Part shown: in pieces, positions 1-6,474 of the stretch | Position numbering within the stretch: position 1 is the first letter of the stretch | Layout: each line of letters begins with the position of its first letter | Origin: Elusimicrobiales bacterium | GTDB taxonomy: Bacteria > Elusimicrobiota > Elusimicrobia > Elusimicrobiales > Elusimicrobiaceae | Direction: 5' to 3' | NCBI GenBank assembly: GCA_030540535.1 | Contig: JAUNWB010000012.1 | Coordinates: 1-11,971 of the forward strand | Length of the DNA: 11,971 bases | Notes under the pieces: generated by a model | What the model saw: the letters and a program-made list of their open reading frames with translations, nothing else | The model's database searches: none | Told to the model about the DNA's origin: nothing | Position numbers and translations under genes: made by a program

Positions 1-61
1 TCCCGGCCGCGCGCGGGGTACTTATTTAATAAGGGTATAGGGCGGGATAATAGAAGCGTAT
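1..61. other. Left edge, no gene assigned
   Basis: No convincing coding signal is visible. One plus frame stays open from base 1 to a TAA at 61-63 and another ends at a TAA at 25-27, so the 3' tail of an upstream gene could lie here. It is too short to recognise. A GC-only palindrome (CCGCGCGCGG) sits at 7-16. Confidence 0.3.
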
Positions 62-98
62 AAAACGAAAAAGGAAGAGGGATCTCGGCCTCTTCCTT
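62..98 (-). terminator. Rho-independent terminator of the tRNA-Lys/tRNA-Glu unit
   Basis: A perfect 10 bp stem pairs 71-80 with 89-98 around an 8 nt loop (81-88). Read on the minus strand, the stem is followed by a run of five T (bases 72-68) and then a second T-rich stretch. It lies about 36 bp past the tRNA-Glu 3' end. On the plus strand the T tract is poor, so it should work mainly for the minus-strand tRNA transcript. Confidence 0.8.
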
Positions 99-134
99 TG
101 TAAAACGCCTAACTGTCTAAATACAAATAAAAAA

Positions 135-206
135 CGCCCTCTAGGAGAATCGAACTCCTCTTTTCGGATTGAAAATCCGACGTCCTAACCGATAGACGAA
201 GAGGGC
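135..206 (-). tRNA. tRNA-Glu (anticodon TTC)
   Basis: This 72 nt gene folds as a full cloverleaf. The acceptor stem GCCCTCT/AGAGGGC is perfect, the discriminator base is G, and the anticodon stem TCGGA/TCCGA encloses the loop TTTTCAA, which gives anticodon TTC (Glu). The T arm holds GTTCGATTC. The 3' CCA is not encoded, so a CCA-adding enzyme must complete it. It lies 8 bp downstream of tRNA-Lys on the same strand and is probably co-transcribed with it and processed from a dicistronic precursor. Confidence 0.95.
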
Positions 207-214
207 ATTAAAAG

Positions 215-286
215 TGCGCCCGGTGAGACTTGAACTCACGGCCCCCCGCTTAAAAGGCGGATGCTCTACCACTGAGCTACGAGCGC
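215..286 (-). tRNA. tRNA-Lys (anticodon TTT)
   Basis: This 72 nt cloverleaf has acceptor stem GCGCTCG/CGGGCGC with one T-G wobble and discriminator A. The D stem is GCTC/GAGC. The anticodon stem TCCGC/GCGGG encloses CTTTTAA, giving anticodon TTT (Lys). The variable loop is 5 nt and the T stem GTGAG/CTCAC is perfect. CCA is not encoded. It is the first gene of the Lys-Glu unit. Lys-TTT decodes AAA/AAG and so is a substrate class for t6A37, the modification whose factors TsaE and TsaB are encoded later in this window. Confidence 0.95.
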
Positions 287-350
287 TAAAAATTTGTTCA
301 AATATCCTGGGCCTAAATTTGAAACTTGTTCATCTAAACCCGACCTAATT

Positions 351-380
351 ATTATATCAAAAATTTTGTTTTGTGTGCAA
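351..380 (-). promoter_or_regulatory. Promoter of the tRNA-Lys/tRNA-Glu unit
   Basis: On the minus strand there is a perfect TATAAT (356 down to 351) preceded by TG and one base, an extended -10. A weak -35 (TTGCAC, 380-375) lies 18 bp upstream. Transcription would begin near 344, leaving a leader of about 58 nt before the tRNA-Lys 5' end. The surrounding 300-440 region is strongly A+T-rich, as expected for a promoter region. Confidence 0.55.
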
Positions 381-486
381 CTTTTTTTATTTCGTTTTTT
401 ACACAACCAAATTTCTTTGATAATTTATTATAGCACTTTTTTTGCTGGACGGTCAAAAAATTATTTTTTCCCTCGGGCAAAAGCGT

Positions 487-516
487 TTGACATCCCGCGC
501 AAACCCTTGCTACCAT
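487..516 (+). promoter_or_regulatory. Promoter of the ridA-malQ operon
   Basis: A perfect -35 TTGACA (487-492) is followed after 18 bp by TACCAT (511-516). The latter is preceded by TGC, making an extended -10. The start would fall near 522-524. The transcript would then begin almost directly with a small hairpin, CGGGC (525-529) with GCCCG (534-538), before the ridA ribosome binding site. Confidence 0.65.
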
Positions 517-564
517 ATAAAAAACGGGCCCGTGCCCGAATTTATTTTGCGAGGTTTTTATTAT

Positions 565-942
565 ATGAAAAAAATCATTAATTGCGCCAGCGCCCCCAAA
601 GCCATCGGGCCTTATTCCCAGGCGGTGGAATCCGGCGGATTCGTGTTTACCTCCGGCATGCTGCCCATCGACCCCGTCACCGGCGAAATTTACAACGGCG
701 ATGTGCGCGTGCAAACTGAACTTATCTTGAAAAATTTGGAAACCATTTTAAAAGAAGCCGGCTGCGCGCTTAAAAACGTAGTCAAAACCACCGTCTACAT
801 GACCGACCTTACCCAATTTGCCGAAATGAACGACGTGTACGGTTCTTTCTTTAAAGAAAATCCGCCCGCCCGCGTAACTTTGCAGGTGGTGGGCCTGCCC
901 AAAGGCAGCGCCATTTTGCTGGAAGCGATTGCCAAGAAATAG
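565..942 (+). CDS. ridA: RidA family reactive intermediate/imine deaminase
   Basis: This 125-residue protein matches the RidA (YjgF/YER057c/UK114) family over its full length. Members hydrolyse reactive enamine/imine intermediates released by PLP enzymes such as threonine dehydratase, and act as cytoplasmic trimers. Visible signatures are APKAIGPYSQA near residues 10-20, FTSGMLPIDP near 28-37, and the C-terminal PPARVTLQV. The active-site set seen in the family is present: Tyr17, the substrate-carboxylate-binding Arg103 and Glu120. The ATG at 565 is chosen because GAGG lies at 551-554 and the length then equals the usual 120-130 residues; the frame is open further upstream but without family similarity. 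It is the first gene of an operon and malQ starts 1 bp after its stop. A RidA paralogue with narrower substrates is possible, but the family call is firm. Confidence 0.93.
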   Translation: MKKIINCASAPKAIGPYSQAVESGGFVFTSGMLPIDPVTGEIYNGDVRVQTELILKNLETILKEAGCALKNVVKTTVYMTDLTQFAEMNDVYGSFFKENPPARVTLQVVGLPKGSAILLEAIAKK

Positions 943-943
943 C

Positions 944-2515
944 ATGACGATACAAGACCAGCTGCTCGCCGGGCGCGTAAACGGTATTTTGCTGCCGCTG
1001 TCCTCCATGAAAACGGAGAAGGACTGGGGCGTGGGGGATTTTTCGTCGCTCATGGAATGGACGGATTTTTTGGCCGCCCAGGGTGCTAAAATTCTTCAAA
1101 TCCTGCCGCTGCAGGAAACGGCCCCGATGGAAACATGCCCTTACTCCGCCCTCAGCGCATTTGCCACGGACCCCGTCTACGCCGATATTTCCGCCGTGGA
1201 AGACGTATGGGCCAGCGGGGACGGCCGGGCGTATGTGGAATCGTTAAAAAACGATATCGCCTCCTGGCACAATGCGGACAAGGCGCCGTTTTTTGCCGTC
1301 AAACAAGCCAAATTAAAAGCCTTGTGGTACGGCTACCAACGCTTTTTGGCCGACGAACAAGCGGTGCGTTCCGCGCGTTACCGGGCGTTTGTGGCGTACT
1401 GTTCGGCGCAGTCCGGGTGGCTTCGCAATTATTCCCTGTTCCGTGCGCTGAAAGAATTTTACAAATGGCAGACCTGGACCCAGTGGCCCGAAGATTTGCG
1501 GGACTTTAAAAAAGAAGCCGTAGACGCTTTTGAAGCCAAATATTCCGAATATGTAGGCTTCTTTTCCTACGTACAATGGATTTTGGACCAACAGCTCCGC
1601 AAAGCTAAAATATTCGCGCGCGAAAAAGGCGTGCTGATTTTTGGCGATATTCCGTTTGGCACCAATCTGGACAGTGCGGAAGTGTGGTCCGAGCGGGAAA
1701 ATTACCTGCTCGGCTGGGAAACGGGCGCGCCCGCGGACCAATTTTCCGAAGGCGGCCAAAAATGGGGCCTTCCCGCCTACAACTGGCCGTACCAGCACGC
1801 GCATAATTTGGATTTGTGGCGGCGTAAAATCCGCCGCGTAACGGAGCTGTACGACATCTTCCGTCTGGACCATTTGGTTGGGTTTTTCCGCACGTACATT
1901 TTTGCACCGGGCGACGAGAAAGGCGCGTTTGATTTGGAAGGGGAACAAAACCAAATCGACCGCGGGTATAATTTCCTGCGTATGGTACTTGACGAAGCGG
2001 GCGGCAAACTGCCCGTGGGCGAAGATTTGGGGGTAATCCCCAACTATGTGCGCCGTATGCTGGTGGATTTGCGTATCCCGGGATACAAAGTACTCCGCTG
2101 GGAACGCGAGGACAACGGCTACTACCGCGAACCGCGCCATTATCCCGCCGTGTCGCTGGCGACTACGTCTACGCACGACACCGAAACCGTCCGCGGTTGG
2201 TGGGAAACGATGGACCCGCACGAACGCGCCAATATCTGGGAAATGATTTCCGCCCAAAAAACGGACGGGAACGTGCCTTTTACGGCGGATTCCCAGCGCG
2301 CTATTTTGCGCCGCGTGTTGGATTCCAACTCCGCCATTACGCTGTTTTCCTGGCAGGACGTTATCGGCACGCTGGACCGTGTCAATACGCCCGGTACGGT
2401 CTGCGGCGACAACTGGACCTACCGCAGCGCTTACACGCCCGCTCAGGCCGCTGAAGTCTATGCGCCGCAGCTGGCCATGTACCGCGAGCTTTTAAAGGAA
2501 ACGGGCCGCGGCTGA
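944..2515 (+). CDS. malQ: 4-alpha-glucanotransferase (amylomaltase, GH77)
   Basis: Cytoplasmic GH77 disproportionating enzyme of 523 residues. It moves maltodextrin units between alpha-1,4-glucans and releases glucose, in maltodextrin and glycogen metabolism. The length fits the compact bacterial form. Near the N terminus the family's GVLLPLSS-type strand and LQILPLQET are seen, then the CPYSALSAFATDPVY loop. The catalytic set is complete: nucleophile Asp309 in FRLDH, acid/base Glu360 in GEDLG, and the transition-state Asp412 in THDTET. The loop carrying GGQKWGLPAYNW is also typical. The ATG at 944 follows the ridA stop by one base; an in-frame TTG at 929 would overlap ridA and adds nothing recognisable. 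Translation is likely coupled to ridA. A sugar nucleotidyltransferase follows, suggesting a glucose-1-phosphate/glucan context. Confidence 0.93.
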   Translation: MTIQDQLLAGRVNGILLPLSSMKTEKDWGVGDFSSLMEWTDFLAAQGAKILQILPLQETAPMETCPYSALSAFATDPVYADISAVEDVWASGDGRAYVESLKNDIASWHNADKAPFFAVKQAKLKALWYGYQRFLADEQAVRSARYRAFVAYCSAQSGWLRNYSLFRALKEFYKWQTWTQWPEDLRDFKKEAVDAFEAKYSEYVGFFSYVQWILDQQLRKAKIFAREKGVLIFGDIPFGTNLDSAEVWSERENYLLGWETGAPADQFSEGGQKWGLPAYNWPYQHAHNLDLWRRKIRRVTELYDIFRLDHLVGFFRTYIFAPGDEKGAFDLEGEQNQIDRGYNFLRMVLDEAGGKLPVGEDLGVIPNYVRRMLVDLRIPGYKVLRWEREDNGYYREPRHYPAVSLATTSTHDTETVRGWWETMDPHERANIWEMISAQKTDGNVPFTADSQRAILRRVLDSNSAITLFSWQDVIGTLDRVNTPGTVCGDNWTYRSAYTPAQAAEVYAPQLAMYRELLKETGRG

Positions 2516-2527
2516 GGTTTTTACACT

Positions 2528-3460
2528 ATGAGTAATTTTACCGCCATCATTCCCGCCGCCGGCAAAGGCGTTCGCCTTCTGCCTTATACGGAACACATGC
2601 CCAAAACCATGCTCAGCGTGGCGGGTAAACCCATCTTGGGCCATATTTTGGACCAGGTGGAAAGCTGCGGTATCAAAAAAGTAGTGTTTATTGTCGGATA
2701 TAAAAAAGAAGCCATCGAAGAATTTGTGCGCGAACGCTACGCCCACTTGGACGTAACGTTTGTGGAGCAGCCCGAACCCAAAGGCCTGGGCCACGCCATT
2801 TATCTGGCGAAAGACGCCGTGTCCGGCCCGTGCTTTATTTTGCTGGGCGATACGATTGTGGACGGCAATTTGCGGCCGCTCGTCCACGGCGGTAAAAACG
2901 CGGTGGGCATTAAACCGGTGCCAGATCCGCAGCGCTTTGGCATTGTGGAACTGAAAAACGGCAAAATTGTATCGTTTGAAGAAAAACCGGCCTGTCCCAA
3001 ATCCGATTTGGCGATTATCGGCGCGTATTCGTTTTTGGATTCGGCGCGGCTTTTTTCCGCGCTGGAAGAAGTCATCCGCTCGGGCAAAACGGTTAAAAAC
3101 GAAATCCAGCTGACGGACGCACTTTCCGTATTGCTTTCGCGCGGGGAGGAAATCGTCCCCGTGCTTATGAACGACTGGTTCGACTGCGGTACCGTGGAAG
3201 TGATGATTCAAACCAACCGCCTGCTGCTTTCGCGCCATCACCGCGTACCGGCGGAGCTGGAAAAAAACAATAAAATTATTCCGCCCTGCTGGATTGAGGA
3301 CGGCGTAAAAGCGGAAAACTGTGTACTCGGGCCGTATGTGTCCGCGGCGTACGGGGCGGAATTAAAAGACTGTACGCTGGAAGACTGTATCGTCGGGCCG
3401 CATACGCAACTCGACAAAAAAACCGCGGTTCACGCGGTATTGGATAAGTATAATCATTAA
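2528..3460 (+). CDS. Sugar-1-phosphate nucleotidyltransferase with left-handed beta-helix tail
   Basis: This 310-residue cytoplasmic enzyme should join a nucleoside triphosphate to a sugar-1-phosphate, giving a nucleotide sugar and pyrophosphate. The signature loop GKGVRLLPYTEHMPKTM occupies residues 12-28 and holds the catalytic Arg16 and Lys26. It is followed by GLGHA (86-90), LLGDT (105-109), EEKP (151-154), NEIQLTDAL (191-199) and WFDCGT (217-222), all in family order. After about residue 255 the sequence turns to short hexapeptide-like turns, a left-handed beta-helix tail as in RmlA-long, GlmU-like and GDP-mannose pyrophosphorylases. GLGHA is closer to uridylyltransferases (GalU type) than to the GLAQA of RmlA, but base and sugar specificity cannot be read with certainty. 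The start has TGAGG overlapping the malQ stop, 12 bp after malQ, so it is the third gene of that operon. Confidence 0.85.
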   Translation: MSNFTAIIPAAGKGVRLLPYTEHMPKTMLSVAGKPILGHILDQVESCGIKKVVFIVGYKKEAIEEFVRERYAHLDVTFVEQPEPKGLGHAIYLAKDAVSGPCFILLGDTIVDGNLRPLVHGGKNAVGIKPVPDPQRFGIVELKNGKIVSFEEKPACPKSDLAIIGAYSFLDSARLFSALEEVIRSGKTVKNEIQLTDALSVLLSRGEEIVPVLMNDWFDCGTVEVMIQTNRLLLSRHHRVPAELEKNNKIIPPCWIEDGVKAENCVLGPYVSAAYGAELKDCTLEDCIVGPHTQLDKKTAVHAVLDKYNH

Positions 3461-3466
3461 CAAAAA

Positions 3467-3967
3467 TTATTTTTTTGCGGCCTCCGCGGTTTTTACTGTG
3501 GGGGCTTTTTTGTCGCTTTCGGATTCGGCGGGTTCAGTCGGTAGGGGGAAGAGTTCGTCGGCCAGTTTTTCGGCGTATTGGCGCGCCTGGTTGTATTCCG
3601 CGGCGGCTTGCGTAAGGGAGGCCGCAGGGCGGTTGGCTTCTTTGTTTTTGGCAATTTCAAGTTCCAGCTTGGTTTTTTTGAGTTCAAAGTCTTCCAGCGC
3701 CAGGCGCAGGCGGATTTGGTTAATCAGGCGGTCTTTTTCTTCGTTTACCACGACGGGGCAGGCGCTCAGCGCACTGCCGAGTGCGGCCAGGTTGCGCTGC
3801 ACTCGTTCGCGCGAAGCGTTTTCCATCGCCGGGTTGGACGTGTTTATTTTGGGCGCGGACACCGCCGCCGATAAAGATGCGGCGCGCTCCGGCAGGTACA
3901 TGTTCCCTACCATCATGCCGCCCACAAACAAAAGCCCCATGGTAAAAAGATATAAGATGTAACGCAT
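3467..3967 (-). CDS. Membrane-anchored coiled-coil protein of unknown function
   Basis: I do not recognise this 166-residue protein. Residues about 3-24 form one hydrophobic segment (YILYLFTMGLLFVGGMMVG), which reads as an uncleaved N-terminal anchor or a signal peptide. A linker rich in Ser, Ala and Asn follows. From about 75 to 140 the sequence is highly charged with heptad-like Leu/Ala spacing, including a Lys/Glu-rich stretch around ELKKTKLELEIAKNKE, which predicts a long helix or coiled coil. The tail is rich in Pro, Glu and Lys and probably disordered. The ATG is supported by AGAGGA at 3983-3978, about 10 nt upstream. It is convergent with the nucleotidyltransferase (6 bp between stops) and divergent from the DUF2207 gene. 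A periplasmic or envelope-facing role is an inference from topology only. Confidence 0.75.
   Translation of the reverse strand: MRYILYLFTMGLLFVGGMMVGNMYLPERAASLSAAVSAPKINTSNPAMENASRERVQRNLAALGSALSACPVVVNEEKDRLINQIRLRLALEDFELKKTKLELEIAKNKEANRPAASLTQAAAEYNQARQYAEKLADELFPLPTEPAESESDKKAPTVKTAEAAKK
3475..3494 (+). terminator. Possible weak terminator inside the convergent gene
   Basis: GCGG (3477-3480) pairs with CCGC (3484-3487), extended by two T-G wobbles, around a 3 nt loop, and is followed by GTTTTTA. It would end the ridA-malQ-nucleotidyltransferase transcript but lies inside the last codons of the minus-strand gene, which stops at 3467. The stem is short, so read-through and overlapping antisense transcripts are likely. 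Confidence 0.35.
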
Positions 3968-3989
3968 GATATAAAAATCCTCTTGTTAT

Positions 3990-3998
3990 ATTTTATCA
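3990..3998 (-). promoter_or_regulatory. Possible extended -10 for the minus-strand anchored protein
   Basis: Read on the minus strand, TGATAAAAT is an extended -10 (TGn plus TAAAAT). Transcription would start near 3983, placing the AGAGGA ribosome binding site right at the 5' end of a leader of about 16 nt. No good -35 box is seen. The divergent intergenic region is only 65 bp, so both promoters must fit in it. Confidence 0.35.
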
Positions 3999-4028
3999 AA
4001 AAGGGGCGGAAATAAAAGGCGGATTTAC

Positions 4029-4034
4029 TATAAT
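4029..4034 (+). promoter_or_regulatory. TATAAT box overlapping the DUF2207 start codon
   Basis: A perfect TATAAT includes the first two bases of the ATG at 4033. If it is a real -10 box, transcription would start about at the second in-frame ATG (4042), giving a leaderless or nearly leaderless mRNA. No good -35 sits 16-18 bp upstream. A chance match is possible. Confidence 0.3.
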
Positions 4035-5811
4035 GAAAGATATGAAACGGTTTTTCCTTTTGATAACATTTTGTTTTTTTTGTTTGGCTGCGTCGGCCTC
4101 GCCCGCTGAAAAAATTGAACGGTTTGATTCTTTTGCCGTTGTCAACGAAGATTCTTCCGTATCGGTTACGGAAACGATTGCGGTGCGTTCGGACGGCGAT
4201 AAAATCCGCCGGGGTATTTTCCGCGTGCTTCCGTACAAAGGCGTATCTGATTATAAAATCATTTCCGTGTCCCGGGACGGAAAAGCGGAACCGTATACGG
4301 TTAAAAAATCTTCTTCCGCAAAAACCGTCTATATTGGGGATTCGGACCGAATTCTTCCTCCCGGACGATACGTTTATGAATTATCTTATATTGTAAAAGG
4401 GGCGGTTCGTTTTCAAAAAGAATTTGACGAATTTTATTGGAACGTAACCGGGAACGATTGGCAATTTCCTATTCTGTTCGCGTCTTTCCGTTGGTCTTTG
4501 CCCGCGGGTGCGGAAGTGGGACCGGGCGGCGTTTCTTATTATACGGGTGCGGTTGGCGAAAAAGGCCAAGACGCCTATATCCCGGGCGGGCCGGAAGTTG
4601 ATGTGACCCGTCCGCTCTCGCCGGGCGAAGGGTTTACCGTTTCCGTCGCGTGGAACAAAGGGGTGGTAAAAGAGCCGTCTTTTGTAGAAAAAATTTTTTC
4701 CGGGCCTGCCGCGTGGTTTTTTTGCGTGTGGTTGTTATTGCAGTTTTATTATGTTTGTGTTTGGCGTTGGGTGGGAAAAGACCCCGAAGCACGCGTGTTA
4801 AGACGTTTTACTCCGCCAGACGGCTTGTCCCCCGGGCAGGTACGTTACGTGCGTTTAATGAATTGGGACGCTCAACTGCTGTCTGTTATTATCTTGTCGC
4901 TTGTGCGGAAAGGTTATATAGAAGTGAAAAAAGCCGGCAAGCGCGATTTTACTCTTGTGCGCCTTATGCCGTCTGCCGGCGTTCCGCTTCCCCCGGAAGA
5001 ACAGGCGTATCTGGATGAGTTGTTTAAAGAAAAAGATTGTATTGAGATGGACAATAAGTTTGTCGACACTTTTCAATCTGCCGACGCCGCCGCGTGCGAC
5101 GCGCTTGACACGTGGGCCGGCAGACGTTTCTTTTCGCGTAATACATGGTATAAGTTTCCCAGGTATTTGTTTGTGGTGGGGTGGATTGTTTTTATAGTAT
5201 GGTATCTGCCGCTACAGCCCTTGGGGGGCGATATTGTTGCGAGTGGTGTGATTTTCTTGATTTTATCGCCCATTTTAGACTCTATTTTTCAAGTTTTCCG
5301 TTTAAACGATATTCCCCTTTTTGAGCTGAAATCGGCAGCCATCCTTACTATGCTGCTTGGCTGGAGATGGGGCGTTCTGTCGGTGGTTGCGTTTGCGCCG
5401 GGGTGCATGTTTTCTTATCTGGTGCCGGCATACACGTCTTTGGGCAGACAAAAAATGGATGAAATTGAAGGGTTTAAGGAATATTTGGAAGTGGCCGAAA
5501 CAAACCGCGTATTTGCTTCCAACCCAACGGACGCTGCCCGGATTTATTGTGATTATTTGCCGTATGCGGTGGCACTGGACGTACAAAATGAGTGGTGGAA
5601 TGCGTTTGAGCGCGAATTGGGCCAAGCCTCGGCCGAACAGGCTGTTAAAATAGAGCTGGGAAACGTGGGCGAACCGAATGCCGTGGGGGGACTGATGTCG
5701 GCTTTAATGGCCGCCTCTGCCAGTTCCTCCAATTCATCTTCCGACTCCGGTTTTGGCGGAGGCGGTTGTTCTGGCGGCGGCAGCGGCGGCGGGGGCGGCG
5801 GAGGTTGGTAA
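4033..5811 (+). CDS. DUF2207 domain membrane protein
   Basis: Predicted membrane protein of 592 residues of the DUF2207 (YciQ-like) family; its biochemical role is unknown. A signal peptide spans about residues 1-23. The extracytoplasmic beta-rich DUF2207 domain occupies about 24-215 and contains the family stretch FYWNVTGNDWQFPI. A membrane segment at about 224-245 follows, then a cytoplasmic portion with PPDGLSPGQVRYV and LVRKGYIEVKK. Further hydrophobic segments lie near 376-394, 400-420 and 434-466. The conserved FKEYLEVAET and LPYAVALDVQNEWW come next. The end is a Ser-rich then Gly-rich tail (566-592), as in many members. The start could be 4033 or the ATG at 4042, since a TATAAT overlaps the first ATG. 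The next gene begins 37 bp downstream and is probably co-transcribed. Confidence 0.85.
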   Translation: MKDMKRFFLLITFCFFCLAASASPAEKIERFDSFAVVNEDSSVSVTETIAVRSDGDKIRRGIFRVLPYKGVSDYKIISVSRDGKAEPYTVKKSSSAKTVYIGDSDRILPPGRYVYELSYIVKGAVRFQKEFDEFYWNVTGNDWQFPILFASFRWSLPAGAEVGPGGVSYYTGAVGEKGQDAYIPGGPEVDVTRPLSPGEGFTVSVAWNKGVVKEPSFVEKIFSGPAAWFFCVWLLLQFYYVCVWRWVGKDPEARVLRRFTPPDGLSPGQVRYVRLMNWDAQLLSVIILSLVRKGYIEVKKAGKRDFTLVRLMPSAGVPLPPEEQAYLDELFKEKDCIEMDNKFVDTFQSADAAACDALDTWAGRRFFSRNTWYKFPRYLFVVGWIVFIVWYLPLQPLGGDIVASGVIFLILSPILDSIFQVFRLNDIPLFELKSAAILTMLLGWRWGVLSVVAFAPGCMFSYLVPAYTSLGRQKMDEIEGFKEYLEVAETNRVFASNPTDAARIYCDYLPYAVALDVQNEWWNAFERELGQASAEQAVKIELGNVGEPNAVGGLMSALMAASASSSNSSSDSGFGGGGCSGGGSGGGGGGGW

Positions 5812-5848
5812 CGCCGGTCAATTTTATTATGTTAAAGGAGTTACGTTT

Positions 5849-6364
5849 ATGGCGAAAATCAAGTTTGGCAAACAAGGGCATTTGGAGCTGGAGATTTCTC
5901 CGCTTACCATTTGGTCCAACCCCGGCAGCGAGGGGGAATTTATGGAATACCAAATCGCGCTGTATTGCGAAGGCGAACCCGTTTTCAACCCCGCGCTGGC
6001 GGACCGGCTGGTAGCGGTGAAAGACGAAGAAAGCATTTACCTTTCCGATTTTATCGCCGAAACGCTGGCCGAACGCAAAGAAAACAACTGGATTATGCTG
6101 GAACCCAAAGCGTCTTTTTACATGCACCCGCTGGAAGCCGCCGGCTGTTGTTCTTCCTACAACCGCCCGGATAATTTTATGATGCAGATTACGCTTGAGC
6201 AAAATATTTTAGCCGGGGAAGACAAGGTGTTCGGGCCGTATTCCAACACGGGGCTAAATATTAATTTCGAAGCTCCCGCCAAGGCCTGGGCGCAGTTCGC
6301 GGCCGACATCCGCGCCGAAGAGGAAGACTTCGACGAAGAAGACGAACCTGCGGACGAAGATTAA
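5849..6364 (+). CDS. Unrecognised cytoplasmic protein with acidic tail
   Basis: I cannot assign this 171-residue protein to a family. It has no signal peptide or membrane segment. The body alternates short hydrophobic and charged stretches, suggesting a mainly beta fold. Noticeable features are IWSNPGSEGEFMEYQIALYC near residues 21-40, a CC pair near 95 in the AAGCCSSYN context, and FGPYSNTGLNINFEAP near 128-143. The last 20 or so residues are almost all Glu and Asp, an extended acidic tail. The start is well supported: AAAGGAG at 5834-5840 lies 8 nt before the ATG. It follows the DUF2207 gene by 37 bp and is followed by a terminator, so the two form a two-gene unit. A role connected with the DUF2207 protein is only an inference from position. 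Confidence 0.8.
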   Translation: MAKIKFGKQGHLELEISPLTIWSNPGSEGEFMEYQIALYCEGEPVFNPALADRLVAVKDEESIYLSDFIAETLAERKENNWIMLEPKASFYMHPLEAAGCCSSYNRPDNFMMQITLEQNILAGEDKVFGPYSNTGLNINFEAPAKAWAQFAADIRAEEEDFDEEDEPADED

Positions 6365-6382
6365 CCGTTCCGTTTAAGTTGC

Positions 6383-6420
6383 GCGCCCCGCTTGTTATCC
6401 GGCGGGGCGTTTTTATTGTT
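6383..6420 (+). terminator. Rho-independent terminator after the DUF2207 two-gene unit
   Basis: CGCCCCGC (6384-6391) pairs with GCGGGGCG (6402-6409) in a perfect 8 bp stem with a 10 nt loop, followed by TTTTTATTGTTT. It begins about 19 bp after the acidic-protein stop codon. Confidence 0.88.
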
Positions 6421-6445
6421 TCGCGTCCCCGTAAAAAGCTACAAT
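6416..6445 (+). promoter_or_regulatory. Promoter of the nucleotide-sugar epimerase gene
   Basis: TACAAT at 6440-6445 is a good -10 box. A weak -35 (TTGTTT, 6416-6421) lies 18 bp upstream, partly inside the T tract of the preceding terminator. Transcription would start near 6452, giving a leader of about 23 nt. Confidence 0.45.
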
Positions 6446-6474
6446 ACCAAAAACGGACGCATCTTTTTACGCAT

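Noticed and set aside
294..581. Plus-strand frame of 95 residues before ridA
   Set aside because: It spans two promoters and the AT-rich region, has no ribosome binding site and overlaps the ridA start in another frame.
1313..2257. Long antisense reading frame (314 residues) across malQ
   Set aside because: It lies wholly opposite a complete GH77 gene with intact catalytic residues. Its predicted protein has no recognisable motif and has the composition expected from the complement of GC-rich codons.
2492..3241. Antisense frame of 249 residues across the nucleotidyltransferase
   Set aside because: It is a shadow of a gene with all family motifs, and the translated sequence is rich in His, Phe and Arg without domain signals.
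5753..5808. GGC/GGA-rich tract as a DNA repeat element
   Set aside because: It is the coding sequence for the Gly-rich tail that many DUF2207 proteins have, so no separate repeat is needed to explain it.
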